64,000 nt of DNA from Magnolia sinica (GCF_029962835.1 NC_080579.1:81485959-81549958), one strand, 5' to 3'. Positions 10,922 through 23,689 are shown, numbered from the stretch's first letter. Notes: generated by a model from the sequence alone, not told the origin. Program-made: numbers and translations.

Positions 10922-13030
10922 TACACCCATTTGAGACCAATGGTCTTCTGGCTTTTGGAGAGTGAGGTCAACACCCATGTTCGATTCTTCTCGATGGCAT
11001 GAATCTCTTCTTCCATAGCCTTTCTCCAACATTCTTCATTCACAGCCTCCTTGAATGTGAGAGGCTCATGGTCCGCATACAGGCAAAGTAAATTTACTTC
11101 CTCAGTTTCTGCATAGACGTCGTTGAGGCTTCTCATTTTAGTAGGAGCTAAGGGTGAAGAAGAATCGGATGAAGATGTACTGGATGAATTCTGATTTGAT
11201 GAAGTACTTCCAGGAGAGATGGAGCGTACTCCTGGACTTCGGCGATTCGAAGGGGGTGATGTCTGCTCTTAAATCTCAGGTCTCTCTTCTTTGAATTCTT
11301 CGACCTCGACCTGCTTTTCTTTGGCCGAGTTTCCCTCGTTCTATTTCCATGCTTCTTCCTCACAAAATACCACATCTCTACTCACCACCAGCTTATTGGT
11401 TAGTGGGTTGTAGAGCTTGTATGCCTTTGACTCTTCGCTATAACTGATGAAGATGCATTTCTCGCCACGATCATCAAGCTTTTTTCTTCTCACTTTTGGA
11501 ACTTGAGCGTAGGCGACACACCCAAAGATCTTAAGGTGCGCCACGCTTGGCTTGTATCCACTCCATGCTTCTTGCGGTGTCTTGAATCTAACACTTTTGG
11601 TCGGACACCTATCAAGCAAATAGGCAGTACATGCAACTGCCTCTGCCCAGAAATTCTTTGGCAGACTTTTCTCCTTTAGCATGGTCCTCATCATGTCGAG
11701 GATGGTGCGGTTCTTCCGTTCTGTAATTCCATTTTGTTGTGGCGTGTATGCTGCAGTGTGTTGTTGCTTAATGCCATGTTCCCTGCAATATTCTTGAAAA
11801 ACATTTGAGGTGTACTCCCCACCTCTGTCAGATCGGAGAGTTTTGATTTTAAGACCACTTTTTTTTTTCAACAAGGGCCTTAAAATTTTTAAAAATAGTA
11901 AAAGCAGCAGACTTCTCTTTAATTACATACACCCACAATTTTCTACTGAAATTGTCAATGAAGATAATAAAGTATTTATTACCTCCAAGAGAGATTGGCT
12001 CTAATGGTCCACAGATGTCAGTGTGAACCAACTGCAACGGTTCTCTTGCTCTTCGGGATACTCCACTCGGAAAGGAGTTTCTTTGTTGTTTTCCAAGTGT
12101 GCACGTCTCACACACATGTTCTGGAGCTTCAATGGCAGGCAAGCCATGCACCATGCTTGATGAGGACAGAAGTTTCAAGCCACTGAAGTTTAGATGGCCA
12201 AAGCGAAGATGCCACATCCAGGAATCATTTTTTGCTTTCCCATAAAAACACTTCTCAAGCATTGTGTTTATATGGAGAGGAAACATATGATTCTTCGCCA
12301 TCTGGACTTTTACAATCAAACGTCCATGGATATCTCTTATGGAAAGAGAAGAGTTCTCCATGTGTATGACATACCCTTTTTCGAGGAGTTGTCCGAGACT
12401 CAGTATGTTACTTTTCATGTTGGGCACGTAGTACACATTAGAGATATAGTTTGAAACACCATTCTTCTGAAAGATTTTGATTTTGCCTTTACCTTTCATT
12501 GACGTTTTTGATGAGTCTCCAAACGTTACATCGCCATGAACTCCTTCTGTGAGTTCCACAAAGAGTTTCTTGTCGCCGCACATGTGATTACTTGCACCCG
12601 TGTCAAGATACCATATATCCTGCTGATCACTACTTTTCTCTTGTGCAAGGAGAAGTGTGGAGCTTTCTTGTTCATGGCCTGATGCTTCAGCATAGTTGGA
12701 TAACTCGTCTTGAGTTACCGGCTTGCTCCAGCAATCAGATGCATAGTGGCCAAGCTTGTTGCAATTATAACATTGGATGTTCTTTGTACTTCCCCGTCCA
12801 CGCATAGATCTACCTCTACCATTTCCTCTTCCACAGAAATTGGTATTCTTCTGTTGGTTTTGGCCATGACTTTGTTGGTATCCGCGCCCTCTGCCTCTTG
12901 CGCGATTGTTAGTAAAACGTCCACCACGTTGTGAACTTCCACGTCCACCATTGTTATCATTCAGAGTCAATCTTGACTCCAAAGCTTGTTTCATCGGCAT
13001 GGAACTGGCATTCTTATGCATTCGTTACTC
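10922..13030 (-). pseudogene. C1 copia pol: zinc knuckle, protease, integrase, start of RT
   Basis: From 13021 the frame gives an Arg/Gly-rich stretch and an intact CCHC knuckle ([14 protein letters not shown]). Next are the protease motif [11 protein letters not shown], a GAG-pre-integrase block ([16 protein letters not shown]) with HCETC-type metal ligands, and the integrase core with TDICGPL (first Asp), SDRGGEY (second Asp) and NGITERKNRT (Glu). A one-base change in a run of T at about 11862-11870 shifts the frame after FKALVEKK. After ...SRDVVFCEEEAWK a stop near 11341 and further breaks follow, and RT is lost after KWVY. It would have encoded the polyprotein for cDNA processing and integration. 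Confidence 0.88.
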
Positions 13031-13139
13031 ATGAACTTGCAACGATCCCATCAACTCCTCATGGAGAGTTTCTCAATATCTTTTGATTCTTCAAACGCCA
13101 CAACCACATGCTCAAACTTGGTTGTAAGGGATCGAAGTA

Positions 13140-13623
13140 TCTTTTCAATAACTCAAACATCTTCAATCTTTTCACCATTTCTTTTCAAATTATTGACAGT
13201 TACAAACAAACGCGAAAAATAATCAGTAACATTCTCACCTTCCTTCATGTGAGTCGCTTCGAACTCGGCTCTTAATGTTTGAAGGCGAACCCGCTTCACT
13301 CGATCTACACCCTTGAAGATGGTGCCAAGGGTATCCCATGCTTGCTTGCTTGATGTTGCTTCGGCAATCTTTTCGAAGGTGGATTCATCCAACCCTTGAT
13401 AGAGGAGAAATAAAGCCTTATTGTCTCTCTTCCTTTGATTTTTGAGCGCAGTCTTTTCTTCGTTGGTGAAGGCGGTTTCTTCTTCCATAGTGGGTTCTTC
13501 ATACCCATCGGTGACGATCTCCCATAGTTCTTGCAACCCGAACAATGCCTTCATTTGGATGCACCATTTTTCATAGTTGTCCTTTGACAACTTAGGAACC
13601 TGCGGTTGGATTGTGCTAGCCAT
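13140..13623 (-). pseudogene. C1 copia gag
   Basis: Starts with ATG at 13623 (MASTIQPQVPKLSKDNYEKW...), a typical copia gag opening followed by the UBN2-type gag core (WEIVTDGY, LYQGLDESTFEKIAEATSSKQAWD, LRAEFEATHMKEGENVTDYFSR). The frame closes at EKIEDV with TGA where CGA (Arg) is expected, since the sequence continues as VIEKILRSL. About 80 bp further on a frameshift separates it from the next frame, which begins at 13021. Gag would form the virus-like particle. Confidence 0.85.
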
Positions 13624-13639
13624 CTTTTTCTATTTCTTT

Positions 13640-13980
13640 TTTTTTTTAAAGGATGGACTAGAAGAAGAGATTTTGTTTTTTTTTTTTTTTTGTGCTGAAA
13701 TCTGATTTTTTTTAAAAACAGATTTTTCTGCTCTGCTGCAATCTAATTTTTGAAAATAGATTTTTTGAAATCTGATTTTTTTAAAAACAGATTTGCAAAT
13801 CTCCTTCTCACGGCTTTTGAAAAACAGGTGTTAAAAAACAGCTTTTGAAAAACAGCTTTAGGATCTGATTTTGAAAACAGATTTTTTTCAAAAAGGACCT
13901 CTTTCTCACGGCTGCAATTTGATTTTTGAAAACAGGGAGTACAGCAGGACCTACCTTTTGCTGATGAGGCCCAATGATCG
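13640..13980 (-). repeat. T-rich leader of C1 with repeated AAATCTGATTTTT/AAAACAGATTTTT
   Basis: Between the primer site and gag lies a low-complexity stretch in which AAATCTGATTTTT and AAAACAGATTTTT alternate about eight times, so neighbouring units are imperfect inverted copies and could fold as hairpins in the RNA leader. CTCACGGCT and GCTGCAAT phrases recur between them. No coding content. Confidence 0.65.
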
Positions 13981-13986
13981 AATGCG

Positions 13987-13998
13987 GCTTTGATACCA
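13987..13998 (-). other. C1 primer binding site
   Basis: On the minus strand TGGTATCAAAGC follows the 5' LTR end after three bases. It matches the TGGTATCAGAGC initiator tRNA-Met complement except at one position. Confidence 0.85.
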
Positions 13999-14001
13999 CT
14001 T

Positions 14002-14366
14002 TGTTGGGTTTGTATCCCAACTACTTGCCGATGTGTGGCTGCAGCCACCGTAGAATAAAAGACTGAAAAGAGAAAGATATGAACTGCTGCTGTATTTTCT
14101 TATGAATAGAAACGAATTACATTGCTGCCTTTATAGGCTTTCTTATACTATGAAATTACTAATTTATCCCTATCTAGATTCATCCTAAGGGCATCTAAAG
14201 AAAGAAAAAGAATCCAAAGGAAAAATCTACTGTTTATCTTCTCCAACTAATATTCTAAACTTAGAAAAATCTCACAGCTAAAAAAATCTTACAGCTAGCA
14301 TGCACAGCTAGCACACGCACCCTTCACACGGTTTTGGATTTGCAAAATCCTCCACCGTATCCAACA
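14002..14366 (-). repeat. C1 5' LTR
   Basis: A 365-bp LTR read on the minus strand from TGTTGGATACGGTGG to GGGATACAAACCCAACA. The TGTTGG...CCAACA ends form the short inverted repeat typical of copia LTRs. Only one LTR is present in the window, so no age can be estimated. Confidence 0.85.
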
Positions 14367-14621
14367 GAGGAAAGACAAATACTAAACAAAAAATAGAAAA
14401 ATAATAATAATAACAAAATAGGCTGGACACATGTTTTAAGCTGTACTAATCGATGAACAACAGTGGACGTAATCAATCAAATCTAGGCTCAGTCTAATGT
14501 GGGGCATGATGCAACTGGCCCCAAGCTCGTCCAATCAGAGAAATTCATTCTGAATTGAGAAAAAATGACATTTAAAGTGCAAACCGTAAATCAACTATAA
14601 CTTTTGATCCAGAATTATTTA

Positions 14622-15935
14622 TGATGTAGAGTGGGTCACGGACACTTTCATGGCCAAGATGGACCAGGGAAGGTCTGATCGGAGGTGGAAGTGATTAGGG
14701 CCATCGAAACCCTAAAACAGGAATATCTCGCAAACCAAAATAAGTTATCCGACGTACCATGTATGATCTTGGGGTAGGAGAAGCTACTTTAGCCAACCAA
14801 CCATGCTATACTGGGTTGTCCATGCCAGATTTGCGAGATTCCATTAGATCAACTATCCAAAGTCCATTTTAATTTTGTTTTTACTATCTATAGTAAGTTT
14901 TAGTCCGGTCATAACTTTTGATTTGTTCAATATTAGGAGTTGTGCCTAACATGAAAAAGGGCTTAGAAAAATTAGGAGAATAACACGATTAGGCCAAATT
15001 AGACACTATTTTTAGCTGAAAACCATGATGTCTAGTAAAAATCATAATTGTCTATAAATGTCTATAAATAATAAGTTTACTATTTATAGTAAGTCATGTT
15101 TTTTAGGGAGTTTGAGTTGGAGTTTGATTCTGAAACTTCTTCCTAGGTTTGATATTACTATTTAAAGGATTGCAAATTCATTTTTATCATCAATTAATTT
15201 ACTTTTGAATTTATTAGAATTTTTTTCCTTTTTTCCTATTTTCCCTTGTGAATTCGAATAATCTCTGTGAGGAGTCCAGAGAAGCTCCATGAATTCGGAG
15301 TAAATATCCCATGAGGAAGACGGTGATCGACCTTATTATGTCTATCCTTGCATCAATTGGTATCAAAGCAAGGACTTCCCTCAAGCTAATGACAACTGAC
15401 GATGGCATTGACCAAAATCCTATGGATGGTAATTCAGGGATTTGTTATCTTCTGGAAAGAATAAAAGCTTTCCACTGGAAGAGCCAGTTGACCATATAAG
15501 GGTTGCAGACAACTCTCGATCGTTTTGTGGATACGCTAATTCCATCCTGAGCCCCAGGTGATGCTGAGCCACCTATGGTTGTTGTATGGCACAACCCCGA
15601 TTTATGTAGGGCACTACCGGAGGTGAATCGTAGGGATACCACAGATGAGCTGAGCTCCAGGGACGAGGACGTAGATGACGGCTTTGCCCAATAACCAGTC
15701 TATAGAGGCAATTGACTAGATCGTGCTGAAAAAAACTATTGAAGTAAGGTCGAACTTTCTAGTTTTAATGGCTTATTGTGTATGAAAGATTTCCTCGGTT
15801 GGTTACCCGAAGTAGAACGATATTTTGATTATATGGATGTGCCATAACAAAAAAAGGTGAAATTAGTAGTATTCAAATTAAAATCCAGTGCTTCTTCATG
15901 GTGGGAGCAATTACAACACTCACATGACGACAGTA
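14622..15935 (+). mobile_element. truncated gypsy family G copy (LTR plus start of gag)
   Basis: LTR at 14622-15355 (TGATGTAGAGTGGG...CCTTGCATCA). A primer site TTGGTATCAAAGC follows immediately at 15357, then a gag start with ATG at 15389 (MTTDDGIDQNPMDGN...) parallel to the copy at 17055. The gag frame stops after about 35 codons and the homology ends near 15935, just after the GGTGGGAGCAATTACAAC segment. No 3' LTR follows. An A/T-rich segment of about 350 bp separates it from the complete sister element at 16289. Confidence 0.85.
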
Positions 15936-16283
15936 TAGAAAAAAAAAACATAATAATAATAAATCAGAATTTTATTAATCAATAATTGTCTAATGTGTAT
16001 GCATCTCAATTACACCATTAATAAAGAAAAAATAAACAAAAAATCATAATTGTCAAAAATAATAAATTCTAATTCTAATAAAAGTCTTAATTCTAGTAAA
16101 ACTCTTCTAAAGCTTAATTCTAAATTAACTTTTACTAAAAGAGTTCGAACATGATTACAAGTTATTTCTAAAAAAAGAAGAAAATATAAAAGTAAAAAGA
16201 AAAATACTACAAAAATCGGAATTATTAAAAATAAAAAAAATTCTAAAATTTTGATTTTGAGTTGAAAGTGCGCATTTTGTGGG
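15936..16283. other. A/T-rich spacer, no gene seen
   Basis: Sequence composed mainly of AATAAT, TTCTAA and AAAATA strings between the truncated and complete gypsy G copies. Its origin is not recognisable. Confidence 0.5.
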
Positions 16284-16288
16284 GAAAT

Positions 16289-17021
16289 TGATGTAGAACG
16301 GGTTGCAGACAGTTTCATGGCCAAGATGGATCAGAAAAGGCCCGGTCAATGACATAAGTGATCCGGACTGTCGGACCTCAGATCGGGCATATCTTAATCT
16401 CACAATCCGGAATGAGTTATCAAGCGTAAAATATATGATTTTGGGGTAGAATGAGCTACTTTATCCAACTAACCAAGCTATGCCGGGTTACCCAAGTCGG
16501 ATTTGCGAAATACCACTGGATCAATAGCTGTTTCCCTATTTTAGTTCCGTTTTTACTATAAATAATAAGTTTTAGTTTGATTATAACTCTTCATCCGTTG
16601 GGCTTTAAGAGTCGCGCCCAACGTGAAAAGAGCTTAGAATAATTAGTAGAACAGCTTGGTGAAGCCAAATAGGACACTTACTATTTTTGGCCGAAAACCT
16701 TGCGCACTAGTAGACAACACGACCGTCTATAAATAGTAAGTTTATTATTTATAGTAAGTTGCAAATTCCAGGAGTTTTAGTTGTAGTTTGCTTCTGAAGC
16801 CTCTCCCATTGCTTGGTATCCCTATTTAAAGGGTTGTGAACTCGTTTATTTCATTCATTAATCAATTTCGAATTTTATAGAATTTATTTTCTATTTTGCT
16901 TGCTTTCTTTCTCGTGGACTCGAGATGCCTCTGTGAGGAGTCCAAAGAAGTTCCGTGGATTCGGGACAATTATCCTCTTGAGGAAGATGGTGCTCGACCT
17001 CATCACATTATCCTTGCGTCA
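16289..17021 (+). repeat. G1 5' LTR
   Basis: A 733-bp LTR, TGATGTAGAACGGG...TTGCGTCA. It is followed by a degenerate primer site (TTGCTATCAAAGT at 17023) that differs by two bases from the TTGGTATCAAAGC seen in the sister copy at 15357. Short phrases such as CTATAAATAATAAG and ATAGTAAGTTT occur twice inside and are shared by all four LTRs of this family in the window. Confidence 0.9.
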
Positions 17022-17054
17022 ATTGCTATCAAAGTGAGGATTCCCCTCAGGCCG

Positions 17055-18395
17055 ATGACAAACAATGAAGGTATGAGCCAAAATCTTGTAGATGGTGATC
17101 CAGGGATTCGTGATATTGAAGAAAGAATGAAAGCTTTTCATCGAGAAAGTCAATTGACTATGAAAGGGCTGCAGGCAACCCTCACCATCTTGCGGATGTG
17201 CTACTTCGCCCCAAGCCCTATGCGGTGCTCTGCTGCCTATGGTTTCTCCACCGCCCTTGGTTGCTATACGACACAACCCCAATTTTCGTAGAGCATTATC
17301 AGTGGTAAACGATAGGGCTATACCAGATGATTTAAGTTTTAACGATAAGGACCTTAATGAAGTTTTGTCTGACGACCAATCCATGAAGGCGATCATCTAA
17401 ATCGTGCTAAAAGAGACTATTGAGGTAAGGTTGAACTTCCTAGTTTTAATGGTTTATTACGCATAGAAGATTTCCTCGATTAGTTAGTCGAAGAAGAGAG
17501 ATATTTTAATTATATGGATGTGCCAGATCATAAAAAGGTAAAATTGGTAGTGTTTAAATTAAAATCTGGTGCTTTTGCATGGTGGGAGAAATTATAACTC
17601 TCACGAGCCCGTAAGAACAAGGCACCCATCTCATCATGGCCACGGATGAGATGTCTTCTTTGATCACAATTTCTTCCCAGTGATTATGAGTAGATATCAT
17701 TCCAATAATACCAGAATTGTCGACAAGGAAATCAAACTATCATAGATTACACTGAAGAATTTCAGCGGTTGGCAACACGAAACAATCTGTTAGAATCTGA
17801 GTCACAGAAGGTGGCACGATTTGTAGGAGGGATATGATCGACAATTCACGATCGAGTTCAGATGCACCTAGTTAGGACTGTGGATGAAGTGGTTCAGTTA
17901 ACAAGTAGAGCAGAAACGCAGCTTGCAAGAGTTTCGAATCGACCTTATCCTTCAACTCAAACCCTTATAACGGGTCCCGCGCAGGATCCAGTGCTGGCAC
18001 GAGGAAAAGAACCAATAGGAGAACGTCCTCAACCTCCTCCAACCATAAACCGTCATATGAGGAGCGGCTCATCTAGGCCTCAACGTGTAGCACCAACAAT
18101 GGCGGGCCCGAGTAGAATTCCAAATCTTTATGTTCGGCCAAGGTCGAATAATTGTTACCGTTGTGGCCAATCGGGCTACTTATCAAATAATTATTCTCAA
18201 CGTCCCACTGCACACTTAACCATAAATGAAGGGGGCTCGAAATGTGAGGCCGCAGAAGAGGACCCTGGCTTTGATGAACATGAACAAGCCATTGAGAAAA
18301 TAGTAGATGACAATGAATTGGCGGGCGAGGATCGTGGTGAATTTCTATTTGTGAGGCGATTATTGTATACCCCACGGAAGGAATTACATCCATAG
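17055..18395 (+). pseudogene. G1 gag with a ruined zinc knuckle
   Basis: Starts at ATG 17055 (MTNNEGMSQNLVDGDPGI...) and is closed by stops and frame changes between about 17290 and 17860. A long open piece (17862-18395) then contains a Pro/Arg-rich linker and the knuckle CYRCGQSGYLSNNY. In the canonical CX2CX4HX4C pattern the His and the last Cys are both Tyr here (TAC from CAC and TAT from TGT, single transitions). Gag would package the element RNA. This copy could not bind zinc normally. Confidence 0.85.
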
Positions 18396-19206
18396 CGACA
18401 CAATATATTCCGTACACAGTGCACTGTTAACGGAAAGGTCTATAATGTGACCATAGATAGTGATAGTAGTGAAAACATCGTCTCAAGAGTGATGGTGGGC
18501 AAGTTACAACTACCAATAATAAAACATCCTTTCCCGTACTCAATTGCCTGCATAAAAAAGGTGAACGAGACCAAGGTAACTGAACAATGTACTATCTCAT
18601 TTTCAATTGGTAAAAATTATAAGGATTAAATACTTTCTGACATGCTTGACATGGAAGCATGACATATATTACTCGGTCAACCCTGATAATCGGACCGTGA
18701 TGTGACCCATCGAGGACAAGACAATGTTTACATATTCGTCAAGGATAACCAAAAAATAATCCTTGCCTCTATAACACCAGAAAATCACCCTGAAGCTTCT
18801 AAAGTGGATGTGAGTTTCCTTTTGACCATTTGAAATTTCATGGAGAAATCCAAGGAAACCGACGGGTTTACGTCGTAGTGGTGAAGGGCAAGGAATCAGA
18901 ACCCTCAAACATTCCTCCAAGTTTAAGACTATTATTAAACAAATTCAAAGAAGTCTAGCTTAAAATTTTACTTGATGGATTGCCCCCCATGAGAGACATC
19001 CAACATCACATAGATCTCATCCCTAAGGCTAACCTGCCCAACCGTCCTCATTATTGGATGAGTTCGAAGGAGTGTGAGATACTTCAGGGGCAAGTAGAGG
19101 AATTGATTTATAAGGGTCTTTTAAGAGAGAGTATGATCCCATGTGTCGTACTAGCATTATTAATGCAAAAAAATATGAAAGCTGGCGCATGCGTGTCGAC
19201 AGCTGG
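18396..19206 (+). pseudogene. G1 protease and start of reverse transcriptase
   Basis: Protease region at about 18424-18640 reads VNGKVYNVTIDSDSSENIVSR, where the catalytic triplet region is DSDS rather than the usual D-S/G-G-S. Next come decayed linker sequence and the RT N-terminus with the blocks [29 protein letters not shown] and a version of KKDGSWRMCVDSR, broken by a one-base shift. The frame is cut at GTCGACAGCTGG by the chromovirus and resumes at 39105 with AINKI. Confidence 0.85.
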
Positions 19207-20654
19207 TGTCACGCCCCAAACTCAGAAATCGGGCTCACAAAATTTTCGATCGCCGAATCCAGTGCCGACAGCCTCCGTAGAACCCCATTCTTGGCTCCCA
19301 ACGCCCATTCGCTAGGTTCCAATCCTAGGATGCTACGAGGAGGATTTTCAATATCAGGTTGATTCGTAATAAGCATAACCAAAGGCATAACCCACAAACA
19401 ACAACCAAAAACTCCATCACATTTTTACTATGATAAAAAACTTTACAAGTACAATGAGCATAAAGGGAAATACAATGATGATGAACAAAACTCCAAAATA
19501 ATCAGCCACGTGCCTAAGCCTCAGCGCTGCTGCGATCCAACGTCACCTGCACACAACGGTCGTGCATAAGCTTCTAGAAAGCTTAGAGGGTGGTGAAAGT
19601 GTGTGCTAAGGTGGTAATGCAGTTATGCAGTATCAGAGTAATGCAGAACATGCTGATGAAAGCTAAGAATACCATTTGCCATACCAAGGCCATGCGGTGC
19701 AAAGAATGATGCCGGCTATATCAAGGCCATGCAATACGAAATGCAACTCAAGCATACAAATCCTCATCTAAGTCTACATATCAATACAGCTCAAAATCTA
19801 GAATATCACCGGGGTTTAGTACACTCCAAGCTAGATTGCCGCCCCATCGCGTGCAATAAGGTGAGTGGAAAAGACCTCACTATCCGCCTGCCAATATCGG
19901 GCTCGGCTCGTCAATAGCGGACCCATTCCTCGAGCTGGTCAGACTCAGTCTAGCATTGCCCCCTACTCTCGGGCGGATAAGGTTGCACCCCCTTCCAACC
20001 GACTACGACACAGTGGAAAGCACAATCGTCTGGTAATCGGTACTCGGCGCTCATGCACCCACTCGGTGTAGATGTTGGAGCAACCTCTTGGTACCATAAG
20101 GGTTTAGGGACTTTCACCCAGGGATATCTATAGCACTCTATGTAGAACAAGATTTTTGGTATCAAATCCTGCCAACCACGATACGCCTGTGGAGGCTACG
20201 GCCCTGATGTCGCTAGGGCGTATGGTAACCATGTCTCACAATGCGAATGCATGAATCACACTATCAAATCCTGTGCGTGTCGTGCGCTCATGTAGGGCAA
20301 CACCGCCTATCCAGGAGCCTCTAAACAATTTGCCCAAAGGCATATGCTATGATCAGTCATTTCTCATATCAAGCATACATATGATGCGTATGATCATGAA
20401 TCATGGAACTATACTAATCATGTTATGAAGTAATGCATTATCCTTACAACGCAGATGGCCTAGACGGCCTACAAGCAACGAGTACAGGCCTATCAATGGG
20501 CCCTAGGGAAAGTCATAATGTGGACGTTTAACCAACATTTAAACATACAATGTGGACGTTAAACAAACAGTGCTCCCAAGGCACGACTGCAATAAACATC
20601 ATTACCTAAACCATATTGGGATCACACATTGCAATGGACCTTAGGTACATCCCA

Positions 20655-20971
20655 TTGGGCCTTAAATACATCAAATGGGCCAAATCACATGGGCCTTATA
20701 TTCATCAAGTGGGCCACATTAATGGGCCACACCAATGGGCCTTATGTACATTGCAATGGGCCATAACCCGTGGGCCTTAGAATGCATCAAATGGGCCTAA
20801 TCTCATAGGTCTTATGTGTATCAAATGGGCCACACCAATTGGGCCCCATATGTACATCAAATGGGCCTCAACCCATAGGCCCCAATACATCGAATGAGCC
20901 TCACAACATGGGCCTTACATCCACATCAAAGTGGGCCCCAATGGACTACCACAGATAAATTAAGATGGGCC
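20655..20971. repeat. dense TGGGCC array inside the chromovirus LTR
   Basis: Fifteen TGGGCC hexamers occur in about 317 bp, spaced 15-35 bp and mostly within degenerate ATCAAATGGGCCT...CATGGGCCTTAT units. The same array is present at about 36466-36781 (other LTR) and 25880-26300 (nested LTR). TGGGCY is the plant site II element bound by TCP factors. Any regulatory role is inference. Confidence 0.8.
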
Positions 20972-21158
20972 TCATCCACATACCAAGGTGGGGTCCACTT
21001 GAGCTATGGATCTAGCTCATTCTTTATGCCCATGTCATAAAATAAACTTTTTAAAACGAATGGACAGGTTGGATGCAGCACCTGCCTCATGATGGGGGTC
21101 CACATGAAGGCCAACCATCAAATATTTTATATTTATATTATAATATATAATCTATATA

Positions 21159-21164
<6 letters not shown>

Positions 21165-21209
<45 letters not shown>
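21165..21209. repeat. (AC)n microsatellite
   Basis: About 22 AC units in the chromovirus LTR. The tract at the same place in the other LTR (36975-37005) is shorter, about 15 units. Confidence 0.95.
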
Positions 21210-21210
<1 letters not shown>

Positions 21211-21684
21211 GCCGTCCCACACGTGGGGGATGGGTCCCACCATCCAGCCCTGGACGGTGTGGTGAAGACACATGCACCATGGTGGACGGTGTGAATAAAA
21301 CAAATACATCACTGTGGGTCCCATGTGGGGCCCACCATAATGCTTATATGCCATCCATTCTGTCCATAAGGTCACGCAGGCCTAGATGAAGAGTAAAAAC
21401 AAATTTCAACTTGATCCAAAATTTCTGTGGACCTAAAAAAAGGGTTTCAATGGTAGAGTTCAATTCACACTGTTTCCTATAATGTGGGCCACCTGAGTCT
21501 TGGATGGACCTGAATTTTAGAGGGTGGCCCACTGCCCTGAGGGCCCACTATATGAATGGTTTGGATGACAAATAAACATCAAGGTGGGGCCCACGGCTAG
21601 GGCCGTGGGTGCTGTCCGCCCGCCCGTCCCTGTGCGCAGGCAGCGCCTGCTGCCTTCTGACACAGCAGTAGCGCCAGCTGCTGC

Positions 21685-21685
<1 letters not shown>

Positions 21686-21754
<69 letters not shown>
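21686..21754. repeat. (AT)n microsatellite
   Basis: About 34 AT units in the chromovirus 3' LTR. The corresponding tract in the other LTR near 37468-37482 has only about seven units. Confidence 0.95.
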
Positions 21755-21762
<8 letters not shown>

Positions 21763-23689
21763 CAAGCCTTTTCTTGTGGTTTTCACTGGTGGGGTCCACA
21801 TCTAGAGAATCCACTCCGTCCAATGGCCCTTCATGGCTCCAAACAAGCAAAACAAGTCCAATGTTGGGCATATTTTGGCGTATAAAAATATTATGGAAGG
21901 TTTCAATGGTGAAAACCGCCATTTGCTACGGTATGGCTGTCACGCCCCGAGCTCGAAAACCGGGCTCACAGAATTCCCGATCGCCGAATCTGGCGCCGAC
22001 AGCCTTCATAGAACCCCATTCTCGGATCCCGGCACCCATTCACCAAATTCCGATCCTGGGATACTATAAGGAGGATTTATAATCATCAGTCTGAATCATA
22101 ATGAGCATAATAAAAAGCATAACCCACAAACAATAACAACAAGAACACCACCACAAAAATCCACTATGATCAAAAACTTTTGAGTACAATGCGACTGAAA
22201 GGGAAAATATAATGTAACAAAAGAAACAAAACTCCAGAAGCTCGGTTGCACGCTCCAACTACAGCGAAACTATGGCTGCGACTGCGTCCGGGCGTCACCT
22301 GCACGCATCAATCGTGCATAAGCTTATATAAAGCTTAGAGGGTGGTGTAAGTATGTGTGCAATATAAGCGTGCTCAAAATGCAAGGTCAGAATAATGCGG
22401 AATCATGGTGATGAGCACATGAATGCAATCAGCCGTATCAAGGCTATGCGGTGCAAGATATGAATGCTATCGGCCATAACACGGCCATGCGATGCGGGAT
22501 GCAACTCAAGCATGACAATCCTCAACATGTATCAGTACAGTTCTCATTCTGGATAATCACCGGGGTTCAATACACTCCAAATGGCACTGTCGCTCTCCTA
22601 GCCGCACAGTCCAAGAGAGCGTAAGAAACCTCACTATCCGCCTGGCCAATAGTCTGCCAATACCTATCCGGCACGTCGATAGCGGACCCATTGGCGAGCT
22701 GGTCAAAATCAGCCTAGTATTGCCCCCTACCCTTGGGCGAGGAAGGCCACACCCCTTTCCAACCGACCACGACACAGTGAGAGACGCGGCCTCCTGGTAT
22801 TCGGCCCTCGTGCGCTCATATATCCACTCGGTCTCGACATTGGAGTCATCCTCTGGTACCATCGGGTTTAGGGATTTTCACCCAGGGACATCTATGGTGC
22901 CCGTATGCTAGAACCAAATATTTTCGGTATCTAATCCTACCATCCACGATGTGTCTTGGATGCTATGGCCCTGATGTCGCTAGGGCATACAGTAACTACA
23001 ATCACACAAATGCAAGTGCATGAATCACACTATCAGTCATGCAACAGTCCTGCGTGTACCATGCACTTATATGGGGCAAGTTCGCCTATCAGGGAGCTCA
23101 TAAACAGTCCGCCCGAAGGCATATGCTATGATCGGTCACTCCTCACATCAGGCATACATATGATGCGTATGATCATGAATCATGGATCTGCATATTATGT
23201 GGTGATGGGCTCTGATCAAAATGAAGATGGGCCTAGACGGCCTATATACTACAGGTATGGACCTATTAATGGGCCTTGGGGAGAGCAACAATGCGGACAT
23301 TTAACCAACATTGTACTTGCAATGTGGACGTCAAACCAACATTGTTCCCAAGGCACGAACCATGATAGAATCACATTGTAATGGACTTTATATAAATCTT
23401 GTGGAGCCTCGACCCAAGGGCCCAAATACACCAAATGGGCCTCAAACCATGGGCTCATATATCTCAAGTGGGCCTTAGTGGGCAGGCCACAAATACATCA
23501 AGCTGGGCCTAAACACATGATTCTTATATGCTTCACAATGGGCCTCATAATATGGGCCCTATACAAATTAAGGTGGGCCTCAGAAATGGGCCTTAAATCA
23601 TCTCTAAAACAGTTGGACAGTTGGATGAAACATATGCATCATGATGGAGCCCACACTAATGGAGGGTATGGTTTACAATACTTACATAA

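Larger units (their letters stand above)
10922..14366 (-). mobile_element. truncated Ty1/copia retrotransposon C1
   Basis: On the minus strand the order is 5' LTR (14366-14002), tRNA-Met primer site, leader, gag, zinc knuckle, protease, integrase, then the first residues of reverse transcriptase. Integrase before reverse transcriptase identifies the copia superfamily, and wording such as the SDRGGEYTSNVFQ integrase block resembles the Tork/TNT1 branch. Homology stops inside RT after ...KTIGLKWVY near 10922. The rest of RT, RNase H and the 3' LTR are missing. Internal frameshifts and stops make it inactive. The unmatched 155 bp at 10767-10921 separate it from the hAT-type element at 10188-10758. 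Confidence 0.88.

Noticed and set aside
21517..21922. Minus- and plus-strand frames rich in Ile-Tyr
   Set aside because: They are translations of the (AT)n microsatellite within the LTR.
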